From the NCBI GenBank assembly GCA_016706225.1, contig JADJKB010000005.1, forward strand, positions 434,001-498,000: a DNA stretch of 64,000 bases. The letters are read 5' to 3'. Positions 1 to 9,761 of the stretch are shown here, in pieces. The notes beneath the pieces were generated by a model. It was not told where the DNA came from, did no database searches, and was given only the letters and a program-made list of their open reading frames with translations. Source of the stretch: Myxococcales bacterium (lineage in GTDB: Bacteria; Myxococcota_A; Polyangia; Polyangiales; Polyangiaceae). Made by a program: the position numbers and the translations under genes. Each line of letters starts with the position of its first letter. Positions within the stretch are counted from its first letter, which is position 1.

Positions 1-110
1 GCAAGGCGTACGCCCTCGACGTGTTCCAGGCCGAGCGCCACACCGACGAGTCGCACTTCCGCATCGACACCAGCCTCGAGTTCACCAACTGCGGCCAGCC
101 GCCGAAGTGA
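1..110 (+). CDS. Fibro-slime domain protein, C-terminal end only
   Basis: Reading from base 3 gives 35 residues before TGA at 108-110, including VFQAERHTDESHFRID and ending FTNCGQPPK. The pattern 'D-V-F-x-A-E-R-H-T ... F-R-I-D-T' followed by a terminal Asn-Cys is the characteristic end of the fibro-slime domain (TIGR02148), found in secreted cell-surface proteins of slime-producing bacteria and myxobacteria. Everything upstream lies outside the window, so length, signal peptide and other domains cannot be judged. The family call rests on this short tail only. Confidence 0.7.
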   Translation, partial: KAYALDVFQAERHTDESHFRIDTSLEFTNCGQPPK

Positions 111-168
111 CGACGATGGTCGACTGCAGCGCGAAGTTCACCGGGCTGGGAGGCCCCTGAGAGCAGCC

Positions 169-1254
169 ATGCAATACACCCAGCGAAATCCCGTTCCGAT
201 GCCCGAGTCCGGCGCGTACTCCAGCGTGAAGGCCACCATCGACACGGTCTTCGATTGGCAATACGCGCTCGAAGACCAGAAGCTGATGGCGCTCTACGAG
301 AAGGGCAAGACCGCGACCTGGAACGCCTCGGACATCGACTGGACCCAAGAGGTCGACATTGCCAAGCTCGCCACCGAGACGCGCGCCGACCTGTTCATGA
401 ACAGCCTGATGGCGCCGCCCAAGCCGTTCACGCTCGAGACCGCCATCGAGTTCCGGCTGCACATGAACGCCTTCATGCTGTCGCAGTTTCTCCACGGCGA
501 GCAGGGGGCGCTGATCGCCACGGCCAAGATTGTGCAGACCGTGCCCTGGGAAGAAGCCAAGTTCTACGCCGCCAATCAGGTCGCCGACGAAGCCCGACAC
601 GTCGAGGTCTACCACCGCTACCTGACCGAAAAGCTCGGCCTGTCGTACCCCGTGCATCCGAGCCTCGGGGAGCTGCTCGACTCCGTCGTCAGTGACTCGC
701 GCTGGGACGTCACCTATCTCGGCATGCAGATCTTGGTCGAGGGGCTGGCGCTCGCTGCGTTCGGCACCATGCGCCTGGTCAACCAGAACGAGCCGCTGAT
801 CCAGGACATCACCGATCGCATCATGCAAGACGAAGCTCGCCACGTGGCGTTCGGCGTGATCTCGCTCCAGAAGCTGTATCACGGTGGGTTGACCTCCCAG
901 GAGCTGCGCGAACGCGAAGACTTCGTGATCGAGGCGACCTACCTGCTCCGGGATCGGCTGCTCGGGACGCCGGTGTTCGACCGCCTCGGTTGGGACAAGA
1001 GCATCTGGGTGCCCTGGATGATGGAAACCCCATTCCAGCAGGGCTTCCGTCAGATGATGTTCAGCAAGATCGTGCCGAACCTGAACCGTCTCGGATTGCT
1101 CACGCCGCGGGTGCGCGAGGCCTTCGACAAACTCGGCATCTTGCGCTTCGAGCACGACAAAGACTCGGTGGAGGAGCCAGGCGTCGCGCCGCCCGAGGAG
1201 CTGGTGCAGATGATGATGCAGTACATGGCGGAGCGGGTGCCGACGGCGGAATAA
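169..1254 (+). CDS. Ferritin-like / RNR R2-like diiron protein
   Basis: This 361-residue protein has the ligand pattern of a four-helix-bundle diiron carboxylate enzyme: E111 (GEQGA), E141-A-R-H144, E191 (VEG) and E222-A-R-H225. Such proteins include the R2 subunit of ribonucleotide reductase, R2-like oxidases and AurF-type N-oxygenases. They bind two irons in the cytoplasm and activate O2. No RNR large subunit lies nearby and the spacing does not identify the substrate, so I call it an oxygenase or oxidase of unknown substrate. The start has only a weak purine tract (GAGAG) upstream. It is followed after 23 bp by an unrelated lipoprotein gene. Confidence 0.75.
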   Translation: MQYTQRNPVPMPESGAYSSVKATIDTVFDWQYALEDQKLMALYEKGKTATWNASDIDWTQEVDIAKLATETRADLFMNSLMAPPKPFTLETAIEFRLHMNAFMLSQFLHGEQGALIATAKIVQTVPWEEAKFYAANQVADEARHVEVYHRYLTEKLGLSYPVHPSLGELLDSVVSDSRWDVTYLGMQILVEGLALAAFGTMRLVNQNEPLIQDITDRIMQDEARHVAFGVISLQKLYHGGLTSQELREREDFVIEATYLLRDRLLGTPVFDRLGWDKSIWVPWMMETPFQQGFRQMMFSKIVPNLNRLGLLTPRVREAFDKLGILRFEHDKDSVEEPGVAPPEELVQMMMQYMAERVPTAE

Positions 1255-1277
1255 CTCGAAATGAGCGGGAGGCGAAC

Positions 1278-3128
1278 ATGAGCCAAGAACGACGGCGCGG
1301 ATTGCAGGGCGTTGCGGCGGTCGCACTGATCGCGGGCGGAGCGCTGATGAACGCCTGTGGCGGCGGCGACTCGAACGACAAACCGGGGACGGGCGGCAGC
1401 TCGGGCGGTGGCAGTGGTGGCTCCGGCAACGGCAGCAGCGGCGGCAACGGCGGCAGCGGCAACGGCGGCTCCGGGGGTGGCGGCGGCTCCGGCAATACGG
1501 GCGGCGCGACCAACCCGACCTGCGAGAAAGGCACGAGCGCCGGACCCGTACAGGCGCCGACGTTCTGGAAGAACCTGAAGGGTGAGACCAGCTGGTTTGC
1601 TTCGCCCATCGTGATGGACCTGGACAAAGACGGGAAGAACGAGCTGATCTCTGCCTACTACTCGCTGTTCGTCTTCGACAGTCAGGGGAACCTGCTGTCG
1701 AGTGCGAAGGACGGCGGCGGGCGCGTCTATGCCCCGCACGTGGTGGCCGACCTCGATGGCGACGGCGTCATGGAGATCGTCGCCGGCAACGACAACGAGG
1801 TGCTCGCTTACGAGTGGAAGGGGGGCAAGCTCGTGATGAAGGCAGGGTGGCCCGTGGACACCACGACCGCGGGCAACGCGCCGGAGGTGCGTGGTTTGGC
1901 GGCCGGCGACCTGAACGGTGACGGCAAGATCGAGATCGTAGCGACGACCACCCAGACCGCGAGCACGGAGAAGGGCGGAGCGCAGGTGTTCGTCTTCTCG
2001 GCTGACGGAAAGCTCTACCAACCGAGCGGAATTTCGTATCAGGCCTGGCCCCGCTACAACAACAAGGCTGGCGCGGGGAACGACGCCGATCGCAACGGGG
2101 AAGGCCACCACGGCTACGGCTGCTATGGGTTGAACGTCGGCATCGGCAACATCGACGACGATCCCGAGCTCGAGATCCTGGCGACCTACGACAACCACCA
2201 CATCCAGGCCTTCGATCACGACGGCGTGGCGATCGATTCGGCGCCCTGGTTCACGAATCGCCAGACCCAGTACGCTGGAAAGCGCCTGACCTGGGGGCAG
2301 TTCATCCGCTGGGCCGATCCCAAGGTCGAGTCGGACCACTATCACGATCACACCGGCGAGTGGCCGAACCCCAGCTGGACGGAGTGGCTGCAGTGGACGG
2401 CGTCGCCGCCCAACGTCGTGGACCTCGACCAGGACGGCAAGAACGAGGTGCTCGGCGTGCCGAACGTCGAGCTGCACGATCCGTACGTGACTCAGGCCTA
2501 CGCCATCACCGTGCTCGAGGGCAGCCACGGCGACGGCTCGCGTTCGGCGATGCGCAAGGCGGGTTGGGAGACCCTGCCGCGGGGTGGCGCGCCGATCGAG
2601 GTCAGCGGCTACTACCCGCCCGGCGGCATCCCGGCGGCGGCGACCGTGAACCTGCAGGGCGACGCCAAACCCGAGGTGATCGTGTCGCTGAACGACGGCA
2701 ACATGTACGCCTTCGACGCCGGCGGCACTCAGCTCTGGAAGTTCAACTACCTGTTCGGCAAGAAGATCATGTTCGCGTCGGAGCCGATCATCGCCGACTT
2801 GAACCAGGATGGCTCGCCAGAAGTGCTCTTCTCGACCTTCGGTGATCCGGACACGACGGACTCCGGACACCTGGTAATCCTGGCTCAGGACGGCTCACTC
2901 CTGCACGACGTGCCGCTGCCGAACCCCGGACACAACGGCAACGGAAACGGCGCACCCGCCGCTCCGGCGGTCGGAGATCTGGATGGCGACGGCGTGCTCG
3001 AGGTCTTCGTTCAGACCTTCGAACACGGCATGGATGTGTTCAAGGTGCCGGGTTCGGCCAATAACTGCCTGCTCTGGCCCTCGGCCCGCGGCGGGCCGCT
3101 GCGCATGGGGCAGCCCAACGGTTCCTGA
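1278..3128 (+). CDS. FG-GAP/VCBS repeat lipoprotein
   Basis: This 616-residue exported protein has an N-terminal signal ending in a lipobox (LMNAC) followed by GGG, which predicts lipidation and surface or periplasmic location. About 70 residues of Gly/Ser/Asn linker precede a beta-propeller-like region with at least six calcium-binding FG-GAP/VCBS motifs (DLDKDGKNE, DLDGDGVME, DLNGDGKIE, DLDQDGKNE, DLNQDGSPE, DLDGDGVLE). Such repeats form integrin-like propellers used in adhesion or as scaffolds; no catalytic motif is seen. The ATG at 1278 is preferred over the longer in-frame opening at 990 because it begins right at the signal peptide, lies after the previous stop, and has GGGAGGCG upstream. 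Confidence 0.85.
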   Translation: MSQERRRGLQGVAAVALIAGGALMNACGGGDSNDKPGTGGSSGGGSGGSGNGSSGGNGGSGNGGSGGGGGSGNTGGATNPTCEKGTSAGPVQAPTFWKNLKGETSWFASPIVMDLDKDGKNELISAYYSLFVFDSQGNLLSSAKDGGGRVYAPHVVADLDGDGVMEIVAGNDNEVLAYEWKGGKLVMKAGWPVDTTTAGNAPEVRGLAAGDLNGDGKIEIVATTTQTASTEKGGAQVFVFSADGKLYQPSGISYQAWPRYNNKAGAGNDADRNGEGHHGYGCYGLNVGIGNIDDDPELEILATYDNHHIQAFDHDGVAIDSAPWFTNRQTQYAGKRLTWGQFIRWADPKVESDHYHDHTGEWPNPSWTEWLQWTASPPNVVDLDQDGKNEVLGVPNVELHDPYVTQAYAITVLEGSHGDGSRSAMRKAGWETLPRGGAPIEVSGYYPPGGIPAAATVNLQGDAKPEVIVSLNDGNMYAFDAGGTQLWKFNYLFGKKIMFASEPIIADLNQDGSPEVLFSTFGDPDTTDSGHLVILAQDGSLLHDVPLPNPGHNGNGNGAPAAPAVGDLDGDGVLEVFVQTFEHGMDVFKVPGSANNCLLWPSARGGPLRMGQPNGS

Positions 3129-3146
3129 ATCACGCCATCTCGCACC

Positions 3147-5501
3147 ATGACATCGAGCAAATACATCCTCCGCGTCTGCCTCATTTTCGGCCTGCTCGCC
3201 GTGCTCTCCTGCTCGCTCATCGGCTCGGATGTCGAACACTTCAGCGAGGGCGGCGGAAAGAACAAATGCCCGAACGGGCTGCTGAGCTGCGGCGGTCAGT
3301 GTGTCGATTCACTGAGCAGTCCCGCCAACTGCGGAGCATGCGGCAAGGTGTGCGCGACCGGACAGGTCTGTGACAACGGTGCGTGCTCCGGCAGTTGTTC
3401 GTCCGCCAAGACCAACTGCGACTCAGCCTGTGTCGATCTCACCAAAGATCCCCTGCACTGCGGCGACTGCGCGCTCGCCTGCAACGCCGGAGAGACCTGC
3501 GCCAGCGGCACCTGCAGTCTGGAGTGTTTCCCCGGTCAGACGGCCTGCAGCTCGTCCTGCGTCGACCTCGAGACCGACGACCAGCACTGCGGCAAGTGCG
3601 GCAACAACTGCGCGACGGGTCAGGCCTGCAAGGCGGGCAGCTGCGCTACGAGCTGCTCCGGCAGCCAGACCGAGTGCGCGGGTGTGTGTGTCGACCCCGC
3701 CACGAACCAGAACCACTGCGGAGGCTGTGGCAAGGCCTGCAAGGTGGGCGAGGCCTGCAGCGACAGCCAGTGCAAGATTGCGTGTCCCGGCGGGCAGAGT
3801 GAGTGCAACGGTTTGTGCGAAGACCTGCAGACCGACGACAAGAACTGCGGCGCTTGCGCCAACGCTTGCGGGGCGGGGGACGCCTGCGCGAACGGGCAGT
3901 GCACCTCGACCTGTCCCACGGGGCTGACGAACTGCAGCGGTTCATGCGCCGATCTGAGCACCGACAGTGCGCACTGCGGGGCCTGTGGCACGGTGTGTTC
4001 GGCGACCGAGGAGTGCGTCGCCGCGAAATGCGTCACGGCCTGCAAGACCCAGCTCAATCAGGCGATCACCGACCCTTGGGGGTACTCGTGGGACGGGCTC
4101 GAGCGCGCTTCGGCGAATTTCACTGCGGCGAATCAGACGTGCACCGGCCTTGGCGCGCGGCTGCCCACCGCCAGTGAGCTGTACCGTGTCAGCGCGACGC
4201 AGTCGGCCACGGTCGGCCAGACCATCCACAACAACTACCTCTGGTCCGTCTCGCCGGACGGCGGCACGAGCCAGGTGAGGGTACGCCTGAGCGACGCCAG
4301 CACGTCGACCACGAGCAAGACGGGCAGCCTGAACTACCGTTGTGTGTGCCCGCCGCCGTTGCCCGCGGCGTTTGCCGGCAAGAGTTGTTACGGCCCGGCC
4401 GCCCAGGGTTGTTTCGGCCTGGACGCCGAGAACAAGAAGCTGAACGTCGATCTGTCGGATCGGCCGCCGCTGCCCAAGGGCACGGCCATCTGGGAGTGCG
4501 GTTTCTACGGCGGACATCTGGCGCCGCCGCTCAAGCTCGTCGAGGCGGTGCTGCAGGGTATTGGCACCGGCAGCAACAACTACCTCCACACCGCCGACGA
4601 CGTGCGCAACGACTCGGATCTGATCCTGCGCTGGACGGATCCGAAGACCTTCTCTCTCGCCGCCGCCGTCAACACCGGCAGCACGGCCAACCTGCGCCCG
4701 TTCCGCTGCATGGGGTCGAGCGAAGGCGGCACCCATCCGACCACCATCCCGAGTGAGTGGGTCCCAGCGACCGGTGGTGCAAAGGGTGAGACGAAGGACA
4801 ACACGGCTAGCACGTGGGCGCTGGCGGTGAGCACGTGTTACGGGCGCGGCGGACACATTCCGACCACCGCGGAGCTCGCCGAGCAAGTTGGCAAGGGGCT
4901 GCCCGGAGGCTCCAATCAGTATCTCTGGGGAGCCGACACCAGCAGCATCGTGCTCAGCATCTCGTCGTTGTCGGTCCTGCGCTGGACGGGGACGACGACG
5001 CCGACCTACACCAGCGGACCCGATCTATCCGCATTATCGAAGACCACGAGTCAGCTCTTCCGGTGTTTGTACTACCCGGTCGATACGACCTATTCGGGCC
5101 CGCCATCCTCCGCGTGCGCTGGAGGCTGCAAGGAGATCGCGCTACCGGGCGGGTCCGGCGCCAAGCTGTGGTTCGATAGCTTCGACCGCGCGCCCTCTGC
5201 CAACCTGCAGACGGCCATCGACACCTGTCGCAAACAGGGAGGTCACCTGGGCTCGACGCGTGACTTCGTAGAAGCCATCCGGGCAGGCCTACCCAACGGG
5301 TCCGCGGCCTTCGTCTGGACCGGGGACTTCTCCATGTTCCTGGCGAGCCCCTTCGGCGGTACCTACGTGCTCCGGTCCGGAACCGTGAAATGGACGGGCA
5401 CCGATCCGGCGTTCGCGGATACCTTTGGCAGCTCGTCGTCGACGGCAGACCCATCGGCGTCGTTGCCCTACCGCTGCATGTGGACGAACGAGGGCCGCTG
5501 A
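3147..5501 (+). CDS. Cys-rich repeat lipoprotein with Lcl/DUF1566-like modules, copy 1
   Basis: This 784-residue protein starts with a signal peptide and lipobox (AVLSC). Residues about 38-290 hold six tandem units of roughly 42 residues with the pattern C-x3-C-V-D-x7-H/N-C-G-x-C-x3-C-x6-C-x5-C, a Cys-rich repeat common in myxobacterial surface proteins. The rest contains four modules resembling the Lcl/DUF1566 fold, each with a C-x4-G-x-L-PT-x2-EL start and a YLW...RW...FRC end. No enzymatic motif is visible; a structural or adhesive surface role is inferred. The next gene has the same architecture, so the two arose by tandem duplication. It lies 18 bp downstream of the FG-GAP lipoprotein gene. 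Confidence 0.85.
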   Translation: MTSSKYILRVCLIFGLLAVLSCSLIGSDVEHFSEGGGKNKCPNGLLSCGGQCVDSLSSPANCGACGKVCATGQVCDNGACSGSCSSAKTNCDSACVDLTKDPLHCGDCALACNAGETCASGTCSLECFPGQTACSSSCVDLETDDQHCGKCGNNCATGQACKAGSCATSCSGSQTECAGVCVDPATNQNHCGGCGKACKVGEACSDSQCKIACPGGQSECNGLCEDLQTDDKNCGACANACGAGDACANGQCTSTCPTGLTNCSGSCADLSTDSAHCGACGTVCSATEECVAAKCVTACKTQLNQAITDPWGYSWDGLERASANFTAANQTCTGLGARLPTASELYRVSATQSATVGQTIHNNYLWSVSPDGGTSQVRVRLSDASTSTTSKTGSLNYRCVCPPPLPAAFAGKSCYGPAAQGCFGLDAENKKLNVDLSDRPPLPKGTAIWECGFYGGHLAPPLKLVEAVLQGIGTGSNNYLHTADDVRNDSDLILRWTDPKTFSLAAAVNTGSTANLRPFRCMGSSEGGTHPTTIPSEWVPATGGAKGETKDNTASTWALAVSTCYGRGGHIPTTAELAEQVGKGLPGGSNQYLWGADTSSIVLSISSLSVLRWTGTTTPTYTSGPDLSALSKTTSQLFRCLYYPVDTTYSGPPSSACAGGCKEIALPGGSGAKLWFDSFDRAPSANLQTAIDTCRKQGGHLGSTRDFVEAIRAGLPNGSAAFVWTGDFSMFLASPFGGTYVLRSGTVKWTGTDPAFADTFGSSSSTADPSASLPYRCMWTNEGR

Positions 5502-5544
5502 GCACTCTCTGGCCCGAGACCGGTGCTATCCTCGTTGTGTCCCG

Positions 5545-7929
5545 ATGAGTGCGTCTTCCAGGACTGCGGCGGCTGTGTTTTGGCGAGGCTTCAAGCTCGC
5601 CGCACTGGTGTGGGTCGCCGCTTGCTCGGTGGTCGGTTCCTCCCTCGACCACTTCTCGGAAGGCGGCAGCGGCGGCAAGACCGGATGCGCCGCCGGTCAG
5701 ACCGCCTGTGGAGACACCTGTGTCGTCACCGCAACCAATCCCGATCACTGTGGCGCTTGTGACAGCGTCTGCTCGACCGCAGAAGTGTGTGACAACGGCG
5801 CTTGTGCGGCCTCTTGCTCGGGGGGCCGCACGGCCTGTGACCGCGCGTGCGTCGACACGGCCTCGGACCCCGCACACTGCGGCGATTGCAAGACCTTCTG
5901 CTCCCAGGCCGAGTCCTGCTCCGCAGGCAAGTGTACCTCTGCCTGCGCCGCCGGTCAGACGCAGTGTGGCGCGTCTTGCGTTGATGTGAAGGCCAGCGAC
6001 CAGCACTGCGGAGCCTGCGGACAGAACTGCGGTTCCGGCAAGAAGTGTCAGGCAGGAACCTGTGTCGCCTCGTGCGCCGCCAGCGAGACGTTGTGTGATG
6101 GCGCCTGCGTCGACACTCAGGCGAACCAGAACCACTGCGGCAAATGCGGCGTCGCGTGTGAGGTCGGCATGGCGTGCAGCCAGGGGCAGTGCAAGATCGC
6201 CTGTCCCGGTGGCCAGACCGAGTGCAGCGGACTGTGCGAAGACCTGCAGAACGACGACAAGAACTGCGGCGCTTGCGCCAACGCCTGCAAGAGCGGGGAG
6301 GCCTGCGGCAACGGTCAGTGCGCGCTCAATTGTCCGACCGGACAGACGAACTGCAGCGGCTCGTGTGCCGATCTCACCAGCGACTCCAACAACTGCGGAG
6401 CCTGCGGCACTCTGTGCGGGGCGAACGAGGAGTGCAGTGCGGGCAAATGTGTGATCGCGTGCAAGACGCTGCTCAACCAGGCGGTCACGGATCCCTGGGG
6501 TTTTTCCTGGGATGGGCTCGAGCGTGCAGCGGCCAGCTTCGCCAGCGCCAAACAGACCTGTGAGGGCAACGGCGGTCGCCTGCCCACCGCCAGCGAACTG
6601 TACCGGGTTGCCGCGACCCAGACGGCGACGGTCGGGCAGACCATCCACACGAACTATCTGTGGTCCCTGGTGCCTTACAACGCCACCAATCACGTGCGGG
6701 TGCGGCTGAGCGACGCAAACACGACCACTGCGACCGACACCGGCAGCCTGAACTATCGCTGCGTCTGCCCGCCTCCGCTCCCCAAGGCCTATGTCGGGGG
6801 CAACTGCAACGGCCCCGTAGGCAAGGCCTGTTACGCCCTCGACAGCGACGGCAAGCGCTACAACGTGGACCTCGCGGACCGCGCGCCGCTGTCCAAAGCT
6901 GGCGCGCTCTGGGAGTGCGCGTTCTACCGTGGGCATCTCGCGCGCCCTCTGCAGCTAGCCGAGGCAATTCAGCAGGGCATCGGGCAGGGCAGCAACTCCT
7001 GGCTCCACACCTCGGACGAGGTTCACTACAGCAACACGGCGCTGGTGAGCTGGAAAGACTTCACGACCTGGACGTTTCAGTACATCGGGAGCGCAAACGC
7101 ACTGAGCTGGGGGGCAACCACGGATTATCGCCCGTTCCGTTGTGCGGGTGTCAACTACGACGCAGGCACCCATCCGGCGACCATCGCCGACGAGTTCGTG
7201 CCGCCGCTCGGCGGCTACAAGAGTGAGACCAAGGACTACCCGACGCTCGCCACCTGGGTCGACGCGCACGACACGTGTTTTTCTCGCGGCGGCCACCTGC
7301 CCACCTCGGGGGAGCTCGCGGAGCTGATCCAGCAGGGGTTGCCCGGCGGCAGCGGCGCCTGGCTCTGGACCTCGGATCAGGAGGGCTGGAACGGGAGCGG
7401 CTTCCTGGTCGCGACCAAGCGCTGGACCGCCACCGAGCCAACCCACGCTCACACCTATCCCACGGATCTATCGTGGGACTACCGACACCTCACGCACCTC
7501 TTCCGTTGTGTGTACTACCCGGTGGACACGACCTACACGGGACCCGCGGCCACCACCTGCGCCGGGGGGTGTTTCAGCGTCTCACCCGGGAGCAGCGGCG
7601 CGAAGATGTGGTTCGACAGCTTCGATCGCGCGCCGCCGTCGAAGGTGGTCGACGCCATCAACACCTGCCGCAACGCCGGGGGTCGCTTGCCCACGGAGAG
7701 GGATCTGACCGAGGCCATTCGCCAAGGGCTGCCCAACGGTTCGATCGGCTCAATCCTGACCAGTGACACGGAAATTGGTGACGGCGCGCAGAGCGGCCTG
7801 CTGGTCGGTGTCGTCAAGTGGTCGGGGACCGATAAGGCTTTCACCGACCAGTACGCCACCTACAGCAGCTGGGGTTGGCCCTACAACGCGCTGCCTTATC
7901 GCTGTATGTGGACGAACGAGCTGCGCTGA
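5545..7929 (+). CDS. Cys-rich repeat lipoprotein with Lcl/DUF1566-like modules, copy 2
   Basis: This 794-residue paralogue of the preceding gene has the same order: signal peptide with lipobox (WVAAC), six Cys-rich repeats, and four Lcl-like modules ending in PYRCMWTNELR (PYRCMWTNEGR in copy 1). Repeat 5 is nearly identical in the two copies (LCEDLQxDDKNCGACANAC). The start is placed at the ATG at 5545, immediately before MSASSRTAAAVFW; an opening 40 codons earlier overlaps the previous gene and adds only Arg-rich residues. The spacing of 43 bp suggests cotranscription with copy 1. The function is not known, and a surface-exposed role is inferred from the lipobox and repeats. Confidence 0.85.
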   Translation: MSASSRTAAAVFWRGFKLAALVWVAACSVVGSSLDHFSEGGSGGKTGCAAGQTACGDTCVVTATNPDHCGACDSVCSTAEVCDNGACAASCSGGRTACDRACVDTASDPAHCGDCKTFCSQAESCSAGKCTSACAAGQTQCGASCVDVKASDQHCGACGQNCGSGKKCQAGTCVASCAASETLCDGACVDTQANQNHCGKCGVACEVGMACSQGQCKIACPGGQTECSGLCEDLQNDDKNCGACANACKSGEACGNGQCALNCPTGQTNCSGSCADLTSDSNNCGACGTLCGANEECSAGKCVIACKTLLNQAVTDPWGFSWDGLERAAASFASAKQTCEGNGGRLPTASELYRVAATQTATVGQTIHTNYLWSLVPYNATNHVRVRLSDANTTTATDTGSLNYRCVCPPPLPKAYVGGNCNGPVGKACYALDSDGKRYNVDLADRAPLSKAGALWECAFYRGHLARPLQLAEAIQQGIGQGSNSWLHTSDEVHYSNTALVSWKDFTTWTFQYIGSANALSWGATTDYRPFRCAGVNYDAGTHPATIADEFVPPLGGYKSETKDYPTLATWVDAHDTCFSRGGHLPTSGELAELIQQGLPGGSGAWLWTSDQEGWNGSGFLVATKRWTATEPTHAHTYPTDLSWDYRHLTHLFRCVYYPVDTTYTGPAATTCAGGCFSVSPGSSGAKMWFDSFDRAPPSKVVDAINTCRNAGGRLPTERDLTEAIRQGLPNGSIGSILTSDTEIGDGAQSGLLVGVVKWSGTDKAFTDQYATYSSWGWPYNALPYRCMWTNELR

Positions 7930-7951
7930 CCACCCGCCGGAAGCTATCATC

Positions 7952-9760
7952 ATGCAGCATGGACCGCCGATGACAGAGGGACCCGGACCTGGCGCCGGAG
8001 CCGGAACCGAGCGGCGGCTCGGTCGCTACGCGATCTTCGACGAGATCGCGTCGGGCGGAATGGCCACAGTGCACCTGGGCCGCATGCTCGGCCCCGTCGG
8101 ATTCTCGAAGACCGTCGCCATCAAGTGCCTGCACCCACACCTGGCGCGCGATCCGGATTTCGTCAGCATGTTCCTCGATGAGGCGCGCCTGGCGGCCCGC
8201 ATCCAACACCCCAACGTCGTTGCCACCCTCGACGTGGTCACGGCAGAGGGTGAGGTCTTCCTGGTGCTGGACTACCTGCAAGGGGAGAGTTTTTCGCACT
8301 TGCTCAAGGCCACTCGCATCAAGGGTGTTCCGGTTGCCCCGCGGGTTCTCGCCAGCGTGCTCGTCAACACCCTGCATGGACTTCACGCCGCCCACGAGGC
8401 CACCGACGAGCACGGACGGCCTCTCGGGATCGTGCACCGCGACGTCTCCCCGCAGAACATCCTGGTCGGTGTGGACGGCGTCGCCCGTGTGCTCGACTTC
8501 GGTGTTGCGAAGGCCGCGGGCCGCCTGCAGAACACCCGGGACGGTCAGCTCAAAGGCAAGCTGGCGTACATGGCGCCGGAGCAGATCCGAGGGGACCCGG
8601 TCGATCGACGCACCGACATCTACGCCGCCGCCGCGGTCTTCTGGGAGGGCCTGGCCGGGCGGCGTCTGATCCACGGGTTGAACGAGGGGCAGGTCTTGGC
8701 GGCGGTGCTGGCCGGCAACTTCCCACCGCCCTCGTCGATTCACCCTGGCACACCGCCGGAGGTGGATGCGCTCGTCATGCGCGGGCTGGCCATGGATCCG
8801 AACCAGCGCTGGCCCACCGCTCGCGAGCTCGCGATCAGCATCGAGCAGGCGGTGGGTGTGGCGTCGCCCTACGAGGTCGCCGAGTGGGTGCAGTCCGTCA
8901 GCGCGGAGACGCTGGCGATCCGCGCGGCGCGCGTGCGCGAGATGGAGAGCACGAGCGCCGTGCGCGTCTCGCTGCACGAGGCGTCCGGACCGCAGATCTT
9001 CCACGATCCACCCCGCTTCGACGCCTCCCGCTCGGGTGTCACCCAGTCCAGCGTCTCCTCACCCGGTCCGCCCGTGCCCCCGCCGGTTGGTATCGGCGAG
9101 AGCTCGGTGTCGTTCGCATTGCACCCCGATCTCATCCCCTCGGCCCCGGGTCACCCCCAGCCGTCGACCACCCGAGCTCCGCTCGAGGCGCCGCCCCTGT
9201 ACTCGGGTCAGGCTGGTCTGCCACCCATGCAGGGCTACACAGCGCCCGCGGCGGCGGCCCCGCCATCCAAGCTGAAGGTGATCCTCGCATCGGTGTTGGT
9301 CTCGTTGGTGTTCGGGCTGTCGGTGATCATGCTGCTGTTCTGGGTGCGAGCGCGCACGCGCCCCGTCGAGTCGGGCATCGAGGGTGATCCAGTGAACCCG
9401 ACGACGGGGACGAATGCGACTGCGACACCGAGCCCGGAGCCGCCCAGGCCCGCGCCGGCCGCCGTAGAGTCCGCCGCTACTCCCGACGGCGTGCCCATCG
9501 TCGACATCCCGACGGCCAAGGCCGACGAACCTGGCCACAAGCAGCCCGCGGCGCCGCCCAATAAATCCGACGACAAACCCGTGGCTGACAAACCCCGCAC
9601 CGACAAACCTTCCGCGGACAAACCCGTGGCCGACTCGCCGAAACCGAACGTGACGACCAAACCGCCCACGACCCCCACGGCCAAGCCCCCGAAGGGCTGT
9701 GATTCACCGTTCTACGTCGATTCGGCCGGAATCAAGCACATCAAACCGGAGTGCATGTGA
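7952..9760 (+). CDS. Membrane Ser/Thr protein kinase (Hanks type)
   Basis: This 602-residue protein carries a complete kinase domain at about residues 25-290: glycine loop IASGGMATV, VAIK with catalytic Lys58, HRDVSPQN catalytic loop, DFG and APEQ. HRDVSPQN is typical of myxobacterial kinases. A Pro/Ser-rich juxtamembrane region is followed by one transmembrane helix near residues 440-465, then a Pro/Lys-rich tail with short DKP repeats, so the kinase faces the cytoplasm and the tail the periplasm. The ATG at 7952 has GGAAG upstream; the ATG at 7970 is the alternative. Its stop lies 1 bp before the next gene, implying one transcript and possibly a kinase-partner unit. Confidence 0.93.
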   Translation: MQHGPPMTEGPGPGAGAGTERRLGRYAIFDEIASGGMATVHLGRMLGPVGFSKTVAIKCLHPHLARDPDFVSMFLDEARLAARIQHPNVVATLDVVTAEGEVFLVLDYLQGESFSHLLKATRIKGVPVAPRVLASVLVNTLHGLHAAHEATDEHGRPLGIVHRDVSPQNILVGVDGVARVLDFGVAKAAGRLQNTRDGQLKGKLAYMAPEQIRGDPVDRRTDIYAAAAVFWEGLAGRRLIHGLNEGQVLAAVLAGNFPPPSSIHPGTPPEVDALVMRGLAMDPNQRWPTARELAISIEQAVGVASPYEVAEWVQSVSAETLAIRAARVREMESTSAVRVSLHEASGPQIFHDPPRFDASRSGVTQSSVSSPGPPVPPPVGIGESSVSFALHPDLIPSAPGHPQPSTTRAPLEAPPLYSGQAGLPPMQGYTAPAAAAPPSKLKVILASVLVSLVFGLSVIMLLFWVRARTRPVESGIEGDPVNPTTGTNATATPSPEPPRPAPAAVESAATPDGVPIVDIPTAKADEPGHKQPAAPPNKSDDKPVADKPRTDKPSADKPVADSPKPNVTTKPPTTPTAKPPKGCDSPFYVDSAGIKHIKPECM

Positions 9761-9761
9761 G

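Noticed and set aside
1050..2870. Antisense open frame of 606 codons
   Set aside because: It lies antisense to the FG-GAP lipoprotein, whose repeats, signal peptide and codon usage are convincing. The reverse product has no known motif.
4954..6936. Antisense open frame of 660 codons
   Set aside because: It is antisense across two Cys-rich lipoproteins and reflects their repeat structure only.
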